A DNA stretch of 23,809 bases from Candidatus Saccharimonadota bacterium (GTDB lineage Bacteria; Patescibacteriota; Saccharimonadia; Saccharimonadales; Saccharimonadaceae), in assembly GCA_905371715.1 (NCBI GenBank), contig CAJPLV010000015.1:1-23809 (forward strand), in the 5' to 3' direction. Positions 1 through 7,017 of this stretch are shown here, piece by piece (position 1 is the first letter of the stretch; each line of letters starts with the position of its first letter). Below the pieces are notes generated by a model. It made no database searches, was not told the origin of the DNA, and saw nothing but the letters and a program-made list of their open reading frames with translations. Position numbers and translations under genes: made by a program.

Positions 1-473
1 TGGCGAGCTAGTTGACGCGCATACGCGACACGCTCCGCGAGGTCAAGCGATTGACGCTTGATATGGTTAAGCTGTACTTGCCCATCGTTTTTGAGCCGCA
101 CTTCTGGGTTTTTATTCAAATAATATGCCGACGAACGATACGATGCAAGATAATCGCTATATAAAACTGCTTCACCATTAATTGATCCGACCGGCAATGG
201 AATAACGCGCGAGATACGGTATGCAACGCCGCTTGAATTTTGCATTGGATACATCAGCACCCAGCCCGCCACAAGGAGCAGGAACGTGCCCACGATTGCA
301 ATAATAATCGCATTGAATACTAAACGGTGACGAGCATACTGAATCGGATACTTAAATTTACGCCCGCCCGCAATAATCTGCTCGCGATGTTCCGCGACTG
401 TTTCGTTTGTAATACGCGGCGGAACTTTCGCTTGCTTTTTATTCTTGCGCCTAATTGATAACTTTCTCTTCAT
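1..473 (-). CDS. Membrane-anchored SurA/PrsA-like foldase (peptidyl-prolyl isomerase family), partial, 3' end outside window
   Basis: I translated this by hand; the frame is open from ATG at 473 to the window edge, giving about 157 residues. The N-terminus is a strongly basic cytoplasmic segment (MKRKLSIRRKNKKQAK). One hydrophobic membrane span follows at about residues 48-72 (rich in I, V, L, G, W), then an exported part with NGEAVLYSDYLASY, which resembles the start of a SurA/PrsA N-terminal chaperone domain, and a helix ending LDLAERVAYARQLAR. The family folds secreted proteins outside the membrane; any parvulin domain would lie beyond the window, so isomerase activity is unproven. GGAG lies 6 nt before the start. 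The gene overlaps the end of the upstream PH-domain gene by 23 nt, implying coupled translation. Family call is moderate. Confidence 0.6.
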   Translation of the reverse strand, partial: MKRKLSIRRKNKKQAKVPPRITNETVAEHREQIIAGGRKFKYPIQYARHRLVFNAIIIAIVGTFLLLVAGWVLMYPMQNSSGVAYRISRVIPLPVGSINGEAVLYSDYLASYRSSAYYLNKNPEVRLKNDGQVQLNHIKRQSLDLAERVAYARQLAR

Positions 474-969
474 CTGTGCTCCGGCGGCTCGCTTCGGCAG
501 CGTAAACCGCATCCTGCAATTTATTATATGTCTCACTCGGGTGCTCAACCATACGGATAACGAGATCGCCCACAAATGTTTGGATTATAATCGTGCCGAA
601 CTTAAAAACTTCGCCACTGAACCCTGGTATATTATAACTGATGCTCTGCACCTTATCCAGGCTCAATTCTACCACATCTTTGCCAAAAAAACCGCGCTGC
701 GTAATCTGACGAATCCGCTCGTTCGTCACGACGTACACAGTAAAGTACCACATCAGAAAATGGTAAAAAAATAGGATTGATCCAAGCACAAGTCCGGCAA
801 GCGGTAACAGAAATAGCTCGAGTTTCGTTTGCCAAATAAGCGGCGGAATTGACCCGACTGCAAGTGGAATGAGTAGCGAATAGAATCCTTTACGCATCGC
901 AATAATATGGCGCCGAAAAACGAAAAGAATTGTTTCATCCGCATGCTGACCTTCAAACGTCGCGTCCAT
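451..969 (-). CDS. Bacterial PH-domain (YdbS/bPH2-like) membrane protein
   Basis: A 172-residue protein. Residues about 28-68 hold two adjacent hydrophobic segments (SLLIPLAVGSIPPLIW and LFLLPLAGLVLGSILFFYHF) separated by a short charged turn, so it is probably a membrane hairpin. The rest (VVTNERIRQITQRGFFG through VELSLDKVQSISYNIPG to GTIIIQTFVGDLVI) has the alternating strand pattern and the T-N-E-R-I motif typical of bacterial PH domains of the YdbS type. The molecular role of this family is poorly defined. It sits 25 nt after tRNA-Arg on the same strand, so it may share the tRNA promoter, and its 3' end overlaps the next gene by 23 nt. The start ATG follows AAGGTAGGT, a plausible ribosome-binding site. 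Confidence 0.8.
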   Translation of the reverse strand: MDATFEGQHADETILFVFRRHIIAMRKGFYSLLIPLAVGSIPPLIWQTKLELFLLPLAGLVLGSILFFYHFLMWYFTVYVVTNERIRQITQRGFFGKDVVELSLDKVQSISYNIPGFSGEVFKFGTIIIQTFVGDLVIRMVEHPSETYNKLQDAVYAAEASRRSTDEEKVIN

Positions 970-994
970 ACCTACCTTGTCTACTGTTGCTATC

Positions 995-1071
995 TGGTAC
1001 CCCGGATAGGAGTCGAACCTACAACCTTATCCTTAGGACGGATCTGCTCTATCCAGTTGAGCTACCGAGGC
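995..1071 (-). tRNA. tRNA-Arg (anticodon CCU), CCA encoded
   Basis: The minus strand folds into a 77-nt cloverleaf. The acceptor stem pairs GCCTCGG with CCGGGGT (two G-U pairs), the D arm is GCTC/GAGC, the anticodon stem ATCC/GGAT encloses loop GTCCTAA, a 5-nt variable region follows, and the T arm is GTAGG-TTCGACT-CCTAT. The discriminator is A and the 3' CCA is encoded. Anticodon CCT reads AGG (Arg). Two oddities: loop position 32 is G where a pyrimidine is usual, and pair 27-43 is a G-A mismatch. A promoter-like TATACT lies 9 nt before the mature 5' end. Confidence 0.95.
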
Positions 1072-1079
1072 ATATACCT

Positions 1080-1109
1080 AGTATACCGCTTGAGCTCGTA
1101 AAATGGTAA
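1080..1109 (-). promoter_or_regulatory. Probable tRNA-Arg promoter
   Basis: On the minus strand TTACCA (1109-1104) is followed after 18 nt by TATACT (1085-1080). The -10 differs from consensus at one position and the -35 at two. Initiation about 7 nt downstream would give only a 1-2 nt 5' extension before the mature tRNA. The -10 lies partly inside the promoter-proximal arm of a 12-bp inverted repeat. Confidence 0.55.
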
Positions 1110-1127
1110 TACGAATCAAGCGGTATA
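1082..1127. repeat. 12-bp perfect inverted repeat between ndk and tRNA-Arg
   Basis: TATACCGCTTGA (1082-1093) and TCAAGCGGTATA (1116-1127) are exact reverse complements; a further inner stem TCGTA/TACGA (1096-1100, 1110-1114) extends the possible hairpin. There is no T-run on the minus strand after it, so it is not a standard intrinsic terminator for ndk, although the plus-strand side is followed by a T-rich tail. It could be an ndk 3'-end hairpin or a binding site overlapping the tRNA promoter. Confidence 0.6.
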
Positions 1128-1139
1128 TGCGATATTTTA

Positions 1140-1646
1140 TTATAAGGTAAATTTATCGTTGAGCGACTTATACTCAAAAATTTCGTCGTCTGAAAACCAG
1201 TGTCCAATTTCCTCAATCGCTTCTTTGTCATTGCCGCTAGCGTGGATAAGATTTGGCACGCCCTTATGCTCAGCGTCAGCATACACGAAGCTCATATGTG
1301 AGTAGTCACCGCGGATTGTCCCAGGAGCAGCACTTTTCGGTTCAGTCGTACCGACAAGTTTGCGTACTAATTGCACCGCCTCAACTCCTTCAAGCACCAT
1401 CGCAATCACTGGCCCCTGCACCATCATGTCAAGCGTGATGTCAAATTTTTCTTTGCCGCGGCGCGTAATCATCTGTCCAATTTCTTCGTAGTGGCGATAA
1501 TAATGCTCTTTAGTCGGCGCAATCATTTTTGTTGCGACGATTTTTAACCCGACCCGCTCAAACCGCGTCAAAATCTCACCAACAATGCCGCGCTGCACAG
1601 CATCGGGCTTAAATATAATCAACGTTCGTTCTACTATTCCTGCCAC
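1140..1646 (-). CDS. ndk: Nucleoside diphosphate kinase, long form
   Basis: The enzyme moves the gamma phosphate from NTPs to NDPs through a phospho-histidine and keeps nucleotide pools balanced in the cytosol. Visible hallmarks are ERTLIIFKPDAVQRG at the N-terminus, QGPVIAMVLEG, the substrate-binding GTTEPKSAAPGTIRGDYS, and the active-site motif NLIHASGN with catalytic His135. At 168 residues it exceeds the usual 140-150. Extra residues lie before the catalytic His (about 118-131) and in the region around residues 58-72. The start is GTG at 1646, chosen because AGGAGG lies 6 nt upstream and family similarity begins at residue 6. It is transcribed alone, divergent from the Xer gene. Confidence 0.96.
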   Translation of the reverse strand: MAGIVERTLIIFKPDAVQRGIVGEILTRFERVGLKIVATKMIAPTKEHYYRHYEEIGQMITRRGKEKFDITLDMMVQGPVIAMVLEGVEAVQLVRKLVGTTEPKSAAPGTIRGDYSHMSFVYADAEHKGVPNLIHASGNDKEAIEEIGHWFSDDEIFEYKSLNDKFTL

Positions 1647-1679
1647 TAAATCCTCCTATACCTATTATTTCTAGCTCGT

Positions 1680-1708
1680 ATTGTAGCAAATATTGTCTTG
1701 TTTCTCTA
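1680..1708 (-). promoter_or_regulatory. Probable ndk promoter (extended -10)
   Basis: The minus strand carries TAGAGA (1708-1703), a 17-nt spacer, then TGC-TACAAT, where TACAAT is 1685-1680 and the TGn before it makes an extended -10. This predicts a 5' untranslated region of about 25 nt containing the AGGAGG ribosome-binding site, unlike the leaderless genes nearby. Confidence 0.6.
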
Positions 1709-1746
1709 TTGGTATTCCACTGAACAATAAAGTTATTCAGACAATT

Positions 1747-1775
1747 TTTACAGTTACCCCAAATTGCGGTATGCT
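1747..1775 (+). promoter_or_regulatory. Probable Xer recombinase promoter (leaderless type)
   Basis: TTTACA (1747-1752), a 17-nt spacer, and TATGCT (1770-1775). The first start codon with an appropriate position is ATG at 1782, only 6 nt after the -10, so transcription should begin at or next to the A of ATG. No Shine-Dalgarno sequence can fit in between. Confidence 0.65.
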
Positions 1776-1781
1776 AGAAGC

Positions 1782-2711
1782 ATGGAAATGTCTGCGCTAT
1801 TACTAGATTTCGCTGAATATCTTGAGATTGAACGCGGCCGATCAAGTCGCACATCGGAAAACTACACCCGGTACCTTGAGCGTTTTTTACAATTTGCCGG
1901 CATGGACCTTACTGTTGACAAAATCACACCAGAGCTTATCCGCAAATACCGTCTGTGGCTCAACCGCCAAAAGGACGACAACGGAAATGAACTCGCACTC
2001 ATCACGCAGAACTATCACCTCATCGCGCTACGCGGGTTTCTTAACTACCTCAGCAAACGCAGCATTTCAAGCATGGCGCCAAATAAGATTGAATTACCAC
2101 GCGTTCATAGAAAACAAGTAACATTTTTATACAACGACGAAGTTGAGCGAATATTTGACGCCGTACCGGATGACGACGAGATCTCGCATCTGCGCGACAG
2201 AGCAATCCTAGAGCTACTATACTCAAGTGGACTGCGCGTCTCAGAGCTCATCGGGCTAAACCGCGATCACGTCAACACTACACGTCGAGAGTTCACGGTG
2301 CGCGGAAAAGGCCAAAAAGACCGCCCAGTATTTATCAGCAAGAGCGCAGCAACTCAATTAGAGCTGTATCTTCGCGCGCGGACAGACTCGCTCATCCCAT
2401 TATTTTTAAGCTACAGCCGCAATACTCAAGCGCCGAGCACGAGCGGCGACTACCGACGGCTCAACCAGCGCAGCGTGCAGCGAATGGTCGCAAAGTACGC
2501 GCGGCTTGCTGGAATCACCAAGCACGTCAGTCCGCACACGATGCGCCACAGCTTTGCGACCGACCTGCTTATGAACGGCGCGGATATTCGCAGCGTGCAA
2601 AGTATGCTCGGGCATAGCAGTATCGCCACAACGCAAGTATATACGCACGTCACTGACCAACATTTGCGGGATGTGTATGAACGTTTTCACAGCGATAATA
2701 CCGAGGCATGA
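1782..2711 (+). CDS. XerC/XerD-type site-specific tyrosine recombinase
   Basis: A 309-residue cytosolic recombinase, the normal Xer length. Residues 1-100 form the SAM-like core-binding domain (EYLEIERGRSSRTSENYTRYL). The catalytic domain carries the full set: Arg152 (SSGLRVSEL), Lys176 (VRGKGQKDR), His252 and Arg255 (SPHTMRHSF), His278 (LGHSSIATT) and nucleophile Tyr287 (QVYTHV). Xer enzymes resolve chromosome dimers at dif with FtsK, and an FtsK gene lies in this window, so that role is likely; whether it acts alone or with a second Xer cannot be seen. ATG at 1782 was preferred over an in-frame TTG at 1764 because the latter lies upstream of the -10 box. No integron, phage or attachment site is nearby, so it looks chromosomal. 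Confidence 0.93.
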   Translation: MEMSALLLDFAEYLEIERGRSSRTSENYTRYLERFLQFAGMDLTVDKITPELIRKYRLWLNRQKDDNGNELALITQNYHLIALRGFLNYLSKRSISSMAPNKIELPRVHRKQVTFLYNDEVERIFDAVPDDDEISHLRDRAILELLYSSGLRVSELIGLNRDHVNTTRREFTVRGKGQKDRPVFISKSAATQLELYLRARTDSLIPLFLSYSRNTQAPSTSGDYRRLNQRSVQRMVAKYARLAGITKHVSPHTMRHSFATDLLMNGADIRSVQSMLGHSSIATTQVYTHVTDQHLRDVYERFHSDNTEA

Positions 2712-2760
2712 TACTTATATATCTTGAAAGCTAGGCCGATTACGGTTATTCGAAACTACT

Positions 2761-3915
2761 CTATTTCTTCGGACGCGGATCACATACGCCACTGATAGCA
2801 GCTGTGTCGCTCACTGAGAAATCCTTGCACAAACTACCCGTCGTATCAACAGCATATTCAGGGAACGTAAACGCCCCGTCTGGACTGACACGGCTCAGAA
2901 CACGGCGATAAACATCGCCGGCACGACCGGTTGAATCAACAAGCGGTTGCACGCCATCAAACTGCGCTGTTGCATTGCCGCTAGCATCCTCAAACGATAC
3001 TCGAAGTTGTGTGCGCGTATACAAACTCGTAACCCGCATAAATGCCATCCGTGAACCAGCCTTTAGCTGGCGCCCATTCGGGATAGTAAGGACTGCCGCA
3101 CAAGCATATTGGTTCGCGTTGAAGCGAGCTGCCGAGCATAATACCGGCGATGGCGACACTGTCACGTTCGTCTGCGAGCCCGCCGCACGCGTCGCCTGTA
3201 ACGAAATCGTATTAATCATCGCGCTTGATCCGCGCACACTGGTCGGTCGCAAGAGCGCCGTCATCACTTGGCTACTGTCGTAGTCGGCCTGCTCCATGCT
3301 GCCATCTGGTTTTTCAGGAGCAACAATTTGCACGCGCAACATTGCTGGAGCATCCGCGCCCCACGCATCATGCTGCGGCAGATGATTTGGGTTTGTATCA
3401 TTCGGATTAGCGATTGCCGGCGTCTCGTCGCTTTTAAGCGTCCACTGCACCATAATATGATCCGTATCATTCGTTGTTTTAAGCGGAATCACTTTCGACA
3501 CGCCCTCTTCAAGCGTATGCTTCACATCATCTGTTGTGCTTTCAATCTTGACGCACGTATACGCCTGCCCTTGGGTGCTATCAGCCGGCGCACCATTGCT
3601 GCGGATTGTCACCCGCGTGTCGGTCGTCGACGCAGCAATGCCGGCTTTCTGCACAGTATCGCATCGTTGCGCTAAAATAGCCGTACACGCCGCACTCGCA
3701 GTGCTTCCGTTTGCACACGCCGTAATGACGCGTTTCGCATCCTCAACACCAGAAACTGCCGAATCGTAAGCGCTTTGTGATAAATTATTATCAGATGCCT
3801 GCGTTTCCTCCTGCGACATCAACCGCACAAAGCCAACTGATATGATTATCAATAGAAGCGACGTAAACATTACAACGATAATCGAAACCATGCCCTTTTC
3901 AGACTGCCGGTTCAT
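2761..3915 (-). CDS. PilX-like minor pilus component
   Basis: A 384-residue protein with a short basic N-terminus (MNRQSEKG), one hydrophobic helix (about residues 9-33, VSIIVVMFTSLLLIIISVGF), then SQEETQASDNNLSQSAYDSAVSGVEDAKR, the pattern of the PilX N-terminal family. The large extracellular part has about eight cysteines, suggesting disulfides. Unlike its three neighbours it lacks Glu at +5 after the possible Gly8 cleavage point, as in PilX/GspK-type proteins. It is the last gene of the pilus locus, and its ATG overlaps the stop of the PilW-like gene (ATGA). Minor pilins of this kind sit at or near the pilus tip and prime assembly or mediate contacts; the specific role here is inferred. 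It ends 49 bp from the convergent Xer gene, with no visible terminator between. Confidence 0.75.
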   Translation of the reverse strand: MNRQSEKGMVSIIVVMFTSLLLIIISVGFVRLMSQEETQASDNNLSQSAYDSAVSGVEDAKRVITACANGSTASAACTAILAQRCDTVQKAGIAASTTDTRVTIRSNGAPADSTQGQAYTCVKIESTTDDVKHTLEEGVSKVIPLKTTNDTDHIMVQWTLKSDETPAIANPNDTNPNHLPQHDAWGADAPAMLRVQIVAPEKPDGSMEQADYDSSQVMTALLRPTSVRGSSAMINTISLQATRAAGSQTNVTVSPSPVLCSAARFNANQYACAAVLTIPNGRQLKAGSRMAFMRVTSLYTRTQLRVSFEDASGNATAQFDGVQPLVDSTGRAGDVYRRVLSRVSPDGAFTFPEYAVDTTGSLCKDFSVSDTAAISGVCDPRPKK

Positions 3916-4616
3916 GATGCCTTCTCCATAATTACAATTTCATTAAACTGGTTGATTGCGCAAAACGTAAAGTTATTTTCAGCTTCATTTGACGTACGGC
4001 ACGTTTGGTCGGTCGTGTTGATTTCTTCACCTTGGTTCGTGCCGAGCGTATAGGAGATATTAAAGGCGCGATCGCCGTTTCGATCAAAGATCGGCGTCAC
4101 GTCCATCCGATACACAGCCAAATCAGCCTGCCCTTTGAGCAATTCCGTTGCGCGCATTGTACCGGTCGTCGAGACATCGGTCGCGTACACGCCATTTTGC
4201 GGAATACAAAATGTACCAAGCGGATCAGCCACGCGCGCCAAGATAATCGCATCACCTGTACTGTTATAGCGGACTGCCGCCGACGGGTCATTTGAGCGCA
4301 AGTTCTCTGGCTTATTCCATAAATAAGCGCGAGAACCGATACACAACCGCCCGAGTCCGCCGGCACCCTGCGTATCAGCGGCGACAAACCGCACCTCGCC
4401 CTGCCCGACCACCAAACCATCGCGCCGGATCAGGTCGCCAACCTCGCGCCCGGACTGGTTAATTGATTTTATCGTAATACCCTTATGGTACATATTTGTT
4501 AGCTGAATCGTCGTTACTGCAATTGATATCAACAGTACTGCAACACCCGCCATCGCGAGCAACAATTCAACCAATGTAAACCCTCTATTTGTCGCCCTCT
4601 TAGTTTTTGCCATCAT
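3912..4616 (-). CDS. PilW-like minor prepilin
   Basis: A 234-residue prepilin. A basic leader of about 12 residues ends in NRG, then comes FTLVELLLAMAGVAVLLISI: the G|F cleavage and methylation site, Glu5, and the hydrophobic assembly helix of class III signal peptides. The remaining ~200 residues form the globular head, with KSINQSGREVGDLIRRD after the helix as in PilW/PilJ minor pilins. The start region overlaps the end of the PilV-like gene by 17 nt and GAGG lies just upstream of the two adjacent ATG codons (4616, 4613). Its stop overlaps the PilX-like start by 4 nt, so the minor pilins are probably translated as a coupled set. Processing by the PilD encoded nearby is expected. Confidence 0.82.
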   Translation of the reverse strand: MMAKTKRATNRGFTLVELLLAMAGVAVLLISIAVTTIQLTNMYHKGITIKSINQSGREVGDLIRRDGLVVGQGEVRFVAADTQGAGGLGRLCIGSRAYLWNKPENLRSNDPSAAVRYNSTGDAIILARVADPLGTFCIPQNGVYATDVSTTGTMRATELLKGQADLAVYRMDVTPIFDRNGDRAFNISYTLGTNQGEEINTTDQTCRTSNEAENNFTFCAINQFNEIVIMEKAS

Positions 4617-5229
4617 AAATCCTCGTTATCGTTCCTATCGTCGTTGGCACGGACGTACCGACACTATCCCAGCACGCATTAACATACACGTCGTATGCGT
4701 TACCTGTCTCTTCTCCAGGCTTACGCGCTTCCGAGCGGACAACTTGAATGAACAGCCCCTGAGCTCGCGGCGCATTCGCATTTGACAAATCAACGCGCGC
4801 AAACACAGCCGGCTCAGCATACGCCGCCGACGTCGTCACGTCAACAACACGTACATCGTTGCGAGCTGGGTTCTGTGCCAAGAAAAATGCCTTACTGCTA
4901 TTTGTCAATCCATTATTTTCAAGTGTTGGGCATCGGTTATTATTCTTTTCAACGAAATCAGTTACATTAATATGCGGTCCATGGCTCGCCGACTGAATTA
5001 CATATCGACTACGGATTTGTTGCCACGCGTCGGTATGATGCGCCTGGATGTAGCGTATCATTGAAATTTGCGAATCAATCTGTTGGCGTACAAGCGTAAT
5101 TTCAAGCGAACGCTGCGCTACCTGCATACCGCGATTCATCAGTACATAGGTACCGACAACGAGCATACTGAGCACCGTGAAGCTAAACATCACCTCAATC
5201 ACCGTATCACCGCGTGCAAATCGCTTCAT
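4600..5229 (-). CDS. PilV-like minor prepilin
   Basis: A 209-residue prepilin with a very short leader (MKRFARG) and cleavage site G|D, followed by TVIEVMFSFTVLSMLVVGTY. Glu is at +5, but Asp replaces the usual Phe at +1, a tolerated but uncommon variation. The next helix (QRSLEITLVRQQIDSQISMIRYIQ) and the loose head region match PilV/GspI-type minor pilins. The ATG overlaps the FimT-like stop by one base (TGATG). The exact minor-pilin class rests on gene order (FimT, PilV, PilW, PilX) more than on sequence, so treat the class name as provisional. Confidence 0.78.
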   Translation of the reverse strand: MKRFARGDTVIEVMFSFTVLSMLVVGTYVLMNRGMQVAQRSLEITLVRQQIDSQISMIRYIQAHHTDAWQQIRSRYVIQSASHGPHINVTDFVEKNNNRCPTLENNGLTNSSKAFFLAQNPARNDVRVVDVTTSAAYAEPAVFARVDLSNANAPRAQGLFIQVVRSEARKPGEETGNAYDVYVNACWDSVGTSVPTTIGTITRIYDGKN

Positions 5230-5966
5230 CAGTTACAACCCTCCGTACGCGTAACAACGCCGCTTGCGCCAGGCGCATCTGCCGCAATCGCAACGCCAAG
5301 CGTCTGCCCCGCTAACCAACCGGATGGATCAATACAGATGACCGAATCATTACGACGATTACCCTCTACAACAAGCTGATCTAGCATTACCGACGCTCGA
5401 CGCATTGTATAAGTATGAATTACCCCGCTAATCGGCGAACGTACGATTGCAATCGCCCACGCATTATCGCCTGTTGCTGGCGGTTGTGTACGCACACCCC
5501 AATCAAGCTGGTACGTCTGCGGCTGAGCACTACTATCAATAAACAGCCGCCGATTCGCCGCCGTATCTGTTGTAAAAACTACATCGTCACCAACGCCAGA
5601 CTTCAAAAATGTATTTGTCACTCCAGACATATAGATTGGTTGCGACTGGAACGTCTGCCCATTTGCAGTCGTTACTAAACGCCCAACAATCACGCATGTC
5701 TCACTCGTGCCGGGCGGCGCAGAATGAGCTATGGAAAACGTACCGTCTGCCGCGCATTCGCGGTGGTCATCAATATCATTGCGTACGTTGATTGTCTGTC
5801 CATACTGCCCTTGAATATACGACGAAAACCCATCGACTGCGTCGCGATACCGCTGCAACCCGAGCGTTGAACCAACTGACGCCAAAATCCCTGCCGCAAG
5901 CACACCCGTCACCGCCAGAAACAGCATAACTTCGATAATCGTAAACCCGCGCGATGCCCTCTTCAT
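5229..5966 (-). CDS. FimT/GspH-like minor prepilin
   Basis: A 245-residue prepilin: leader MKRASRG, cleavage G|F, then FTIIEVMLFLAVTGVLAAGI with Glu5 and the hydrophobic helix, followed by a 190-residue head with SYIQGQYGQTINVRNDIDDH, paired cysteines (REC...TSETC) and a C-terminal EGCN. It is the first gene of the four-gene minor pilin block. A TAAAAT box 7 nt before the ATG suggests an internal leaderless promoter, 36 nt after pilD. FimT/GspH proteins join the initiation complex that seeds the pilus; in other bacteria FimT-type pilins also bind DNA during uptake, which cannot be judged here. Confidence 0.8.
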   Translation of the reverse strand: MKRASRGFTIIEVMLFLAVTGVLAAGILASVGSTLGLQRYRDAVDGFSSYIQGQYGQTINVRNDIDDHRECAADGTFSIAHSAPPGTSETCVIVGRLVTTANGQTFQSQPIYMSGVTNTFLKSGVGDDVVFTTDTAANRRLFIDSSAQPQTYQLDWGVRTQPPATGDNAWAIAIVRSPISGVIHTYTMRRASVMLDQLVVEGNRRNDSVICIDPSGWLAGQTLGVAIAADAPGASGVVTRTEGCN

Positions 5967-5973
5967 ACTGATT

Positions 5974-5979
5974 ATTTTA
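5974..5979 (-). promoter_or_regulatory. Possible -10 box for the minor pilin block
   Basis: TAAAAT on the minus strand lies 7 nt upstream of the FimT-like ATG (5966), the same spacing seen at other leaderless genes in the window. No convincing -35 was found, so the block may also be read through from pilD. Confidence 0.4.
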
Positions 5980-6002
5980 CCATAAGCATAACAGAATTAA
6001 CA

Positions 6003-6878
6003 CTAGAAAGTTGTCACTGCGAACAGCCAGGTCACAATAGGATTAGCTGCAAAATACGAGATCAGCATACCGAGAATAAATAGCGGACCAAACGGTATTT
6101 CGCTGCCTGGCTTGAGTTTTTTGCCGATAAGTCCCGGCAGCACGATGATACAGCCGATAAAGTTCGCTAAAAATAACGCTAAAAACGCCTTTTCCCAGCT
6201 GGCGAGCATAAGTCCGAGCCCGAGCCCGAGCTTCACGTCGCCCTCACCGATCCACGCGCCATGTGATAAAACGCTCAGCACGAAATACAATCCCGACATA
6301 ATCGCTACAGCGCCAGCCAGCGACCATATGTCAATATCATGCACAAACACAAACCGCAGTACGACAAATATAAGTGCAAGCGCTACATACGCCCAAGTGA
6401 GGCGATTCGGCAACAACTGCCACTTTAGGTCGTAGGCCGCGAGCATCACGAGCAGCACGAGCGACACTAACCACAGAACAAACGACATCCAGCCTACGGC
6501 ACCAGTAAGTGGAAACGGCCACCACACGTACGACACCACAAAGAGTGCTGCCGTCATCAGCTCGATGACCGGCTCAAACCAGCCAATCGACTTACGGCAA
6601 TAGCGGCATTTTCCACCCGTCGACAGCCAACTGGCAATAGGGATTAAATCATACCAGGCGAGTGCATGACGGCATTGCAGACAACACGAACGATCGCGCT
6701 TACCTTTTTTGCCCAGGAGCGGTTTGAGCCGCTTGAGCTCTACCTTGTCATAAGGTTCATGCGCTTCTTTATCTTCGTATAGCTGCCGTGCACGCAACCG
6801 CCATACCTGTGCGCCAACAAAACTCCCCATGATAAGTCCGAAAACACCAAACAGTATTGCAGTGATGATCGCATCCAT
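6003..6878 (-). CDS. pilD: Prepilin peptidase / N-methyltransferase (PilD, GspO)
   Basis: This integral membrane aspartic protease cuts prepilins after Gly and methylates the new N-terminus. Numbering from ATG 6878 (291 aa): the N-terminal span ends in MGSFVGAQVWRLR; a cytoplasmic zinc loop has C66xxC69 and C91xxC94; SIGWFEPVIELMTA follows; catalytic Asp150 lies in AAYDLKWQLLPN and Asp214 in GEGDVKLG, the second aspartate motif. There are about eight hydrophobic spans. About 25 extra residues lie between the first span and the zinc loop. ATG 6878 was preferred to GTG 6893 because TACAAT overlaps codons after that GTG and lies 6 nt before the ATG. It serves all prepilins in the flanking genes. 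Confidence 0.93.
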   Translation of the reverse strand: MDAIITAILFGVFGLIMGSFVGAQVWRLRARQLYEDKEAHEPYDKVELKRLKPLLGKKGKRDRSCCLQCRHALAWYDLIPIASWLSTGGKCRYCRKSIGWFEPVIELMTAALFVVSYVWWPFPLTGAVGWMSFVLWLVSLVLLVMLAAYDLKWQLLPNRLTWAYVALALIFVVLRFVFVHDIDIWSLAGAVAIMSGLYFVLSVLSHGAWIGEGDVKLGLGLGLMLASWEKAFLALFLANFIGCIIVLPGLIGKKLKPGSEIPFGPLFILGMLISYFAANPIVTWLFAVTTF

Positions 6879-6884
6879 ACCGCT

Positions 6885-6890
6885 ATTGTA
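6885..6890 (-). promoter_or_regulatory. Probable -10 box of pilD (leaderless type)
   Basis: TACAAT on the minus strand, 6 nt before ATG 6878. No clear -35 at 16-18 nt. A leaderless transcript starting at the ATG is predicted, separated from the pilin gene by the hairpin at 6961-6997. Confidence 0.45.
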
Positions 6891-6960
6891 CACTATGAAT
6901 GATATTTGCGCGAGGCATAATAACGGTAGCGATCAACAAGATGCAAGCAACCTCACAACT

Positions 6961-6997
6961 AAAAGAGGCCTCAAACTATATCATTCGAAACCTCTTT
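6961..6997 (-). terminator. Hairpin terminator-like element after the pilin gene
   Basis: Minus strand: AAAGAGG (6997-6991) and CCTCTTT (6968-6962) form a 7-bp stem around a 22-nt loop, ending in CTTTT. It lies about 20 nt after the pilin stop and before pilD. The tail is short and the loop long, so it could be a weak or partial terminator that lowers pilD and minor pilin expression relative to the pilin. Confidence 0.45.
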
Positions 6998-7017
6998 CCT
7001 ATTTTACACTTATTATA

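Noticed and set aside
1782..2711. Tyrosine recombinase as part of a mobile element or phage
   Set aside because: Flanks are housekeeping genes, length and motifs match Xer proteins, and there are no direct repeats, tRNA-embedded attachment sites or cargo genes. The nearby tRNA-Arg is intact and no partial copy of it was noticed.
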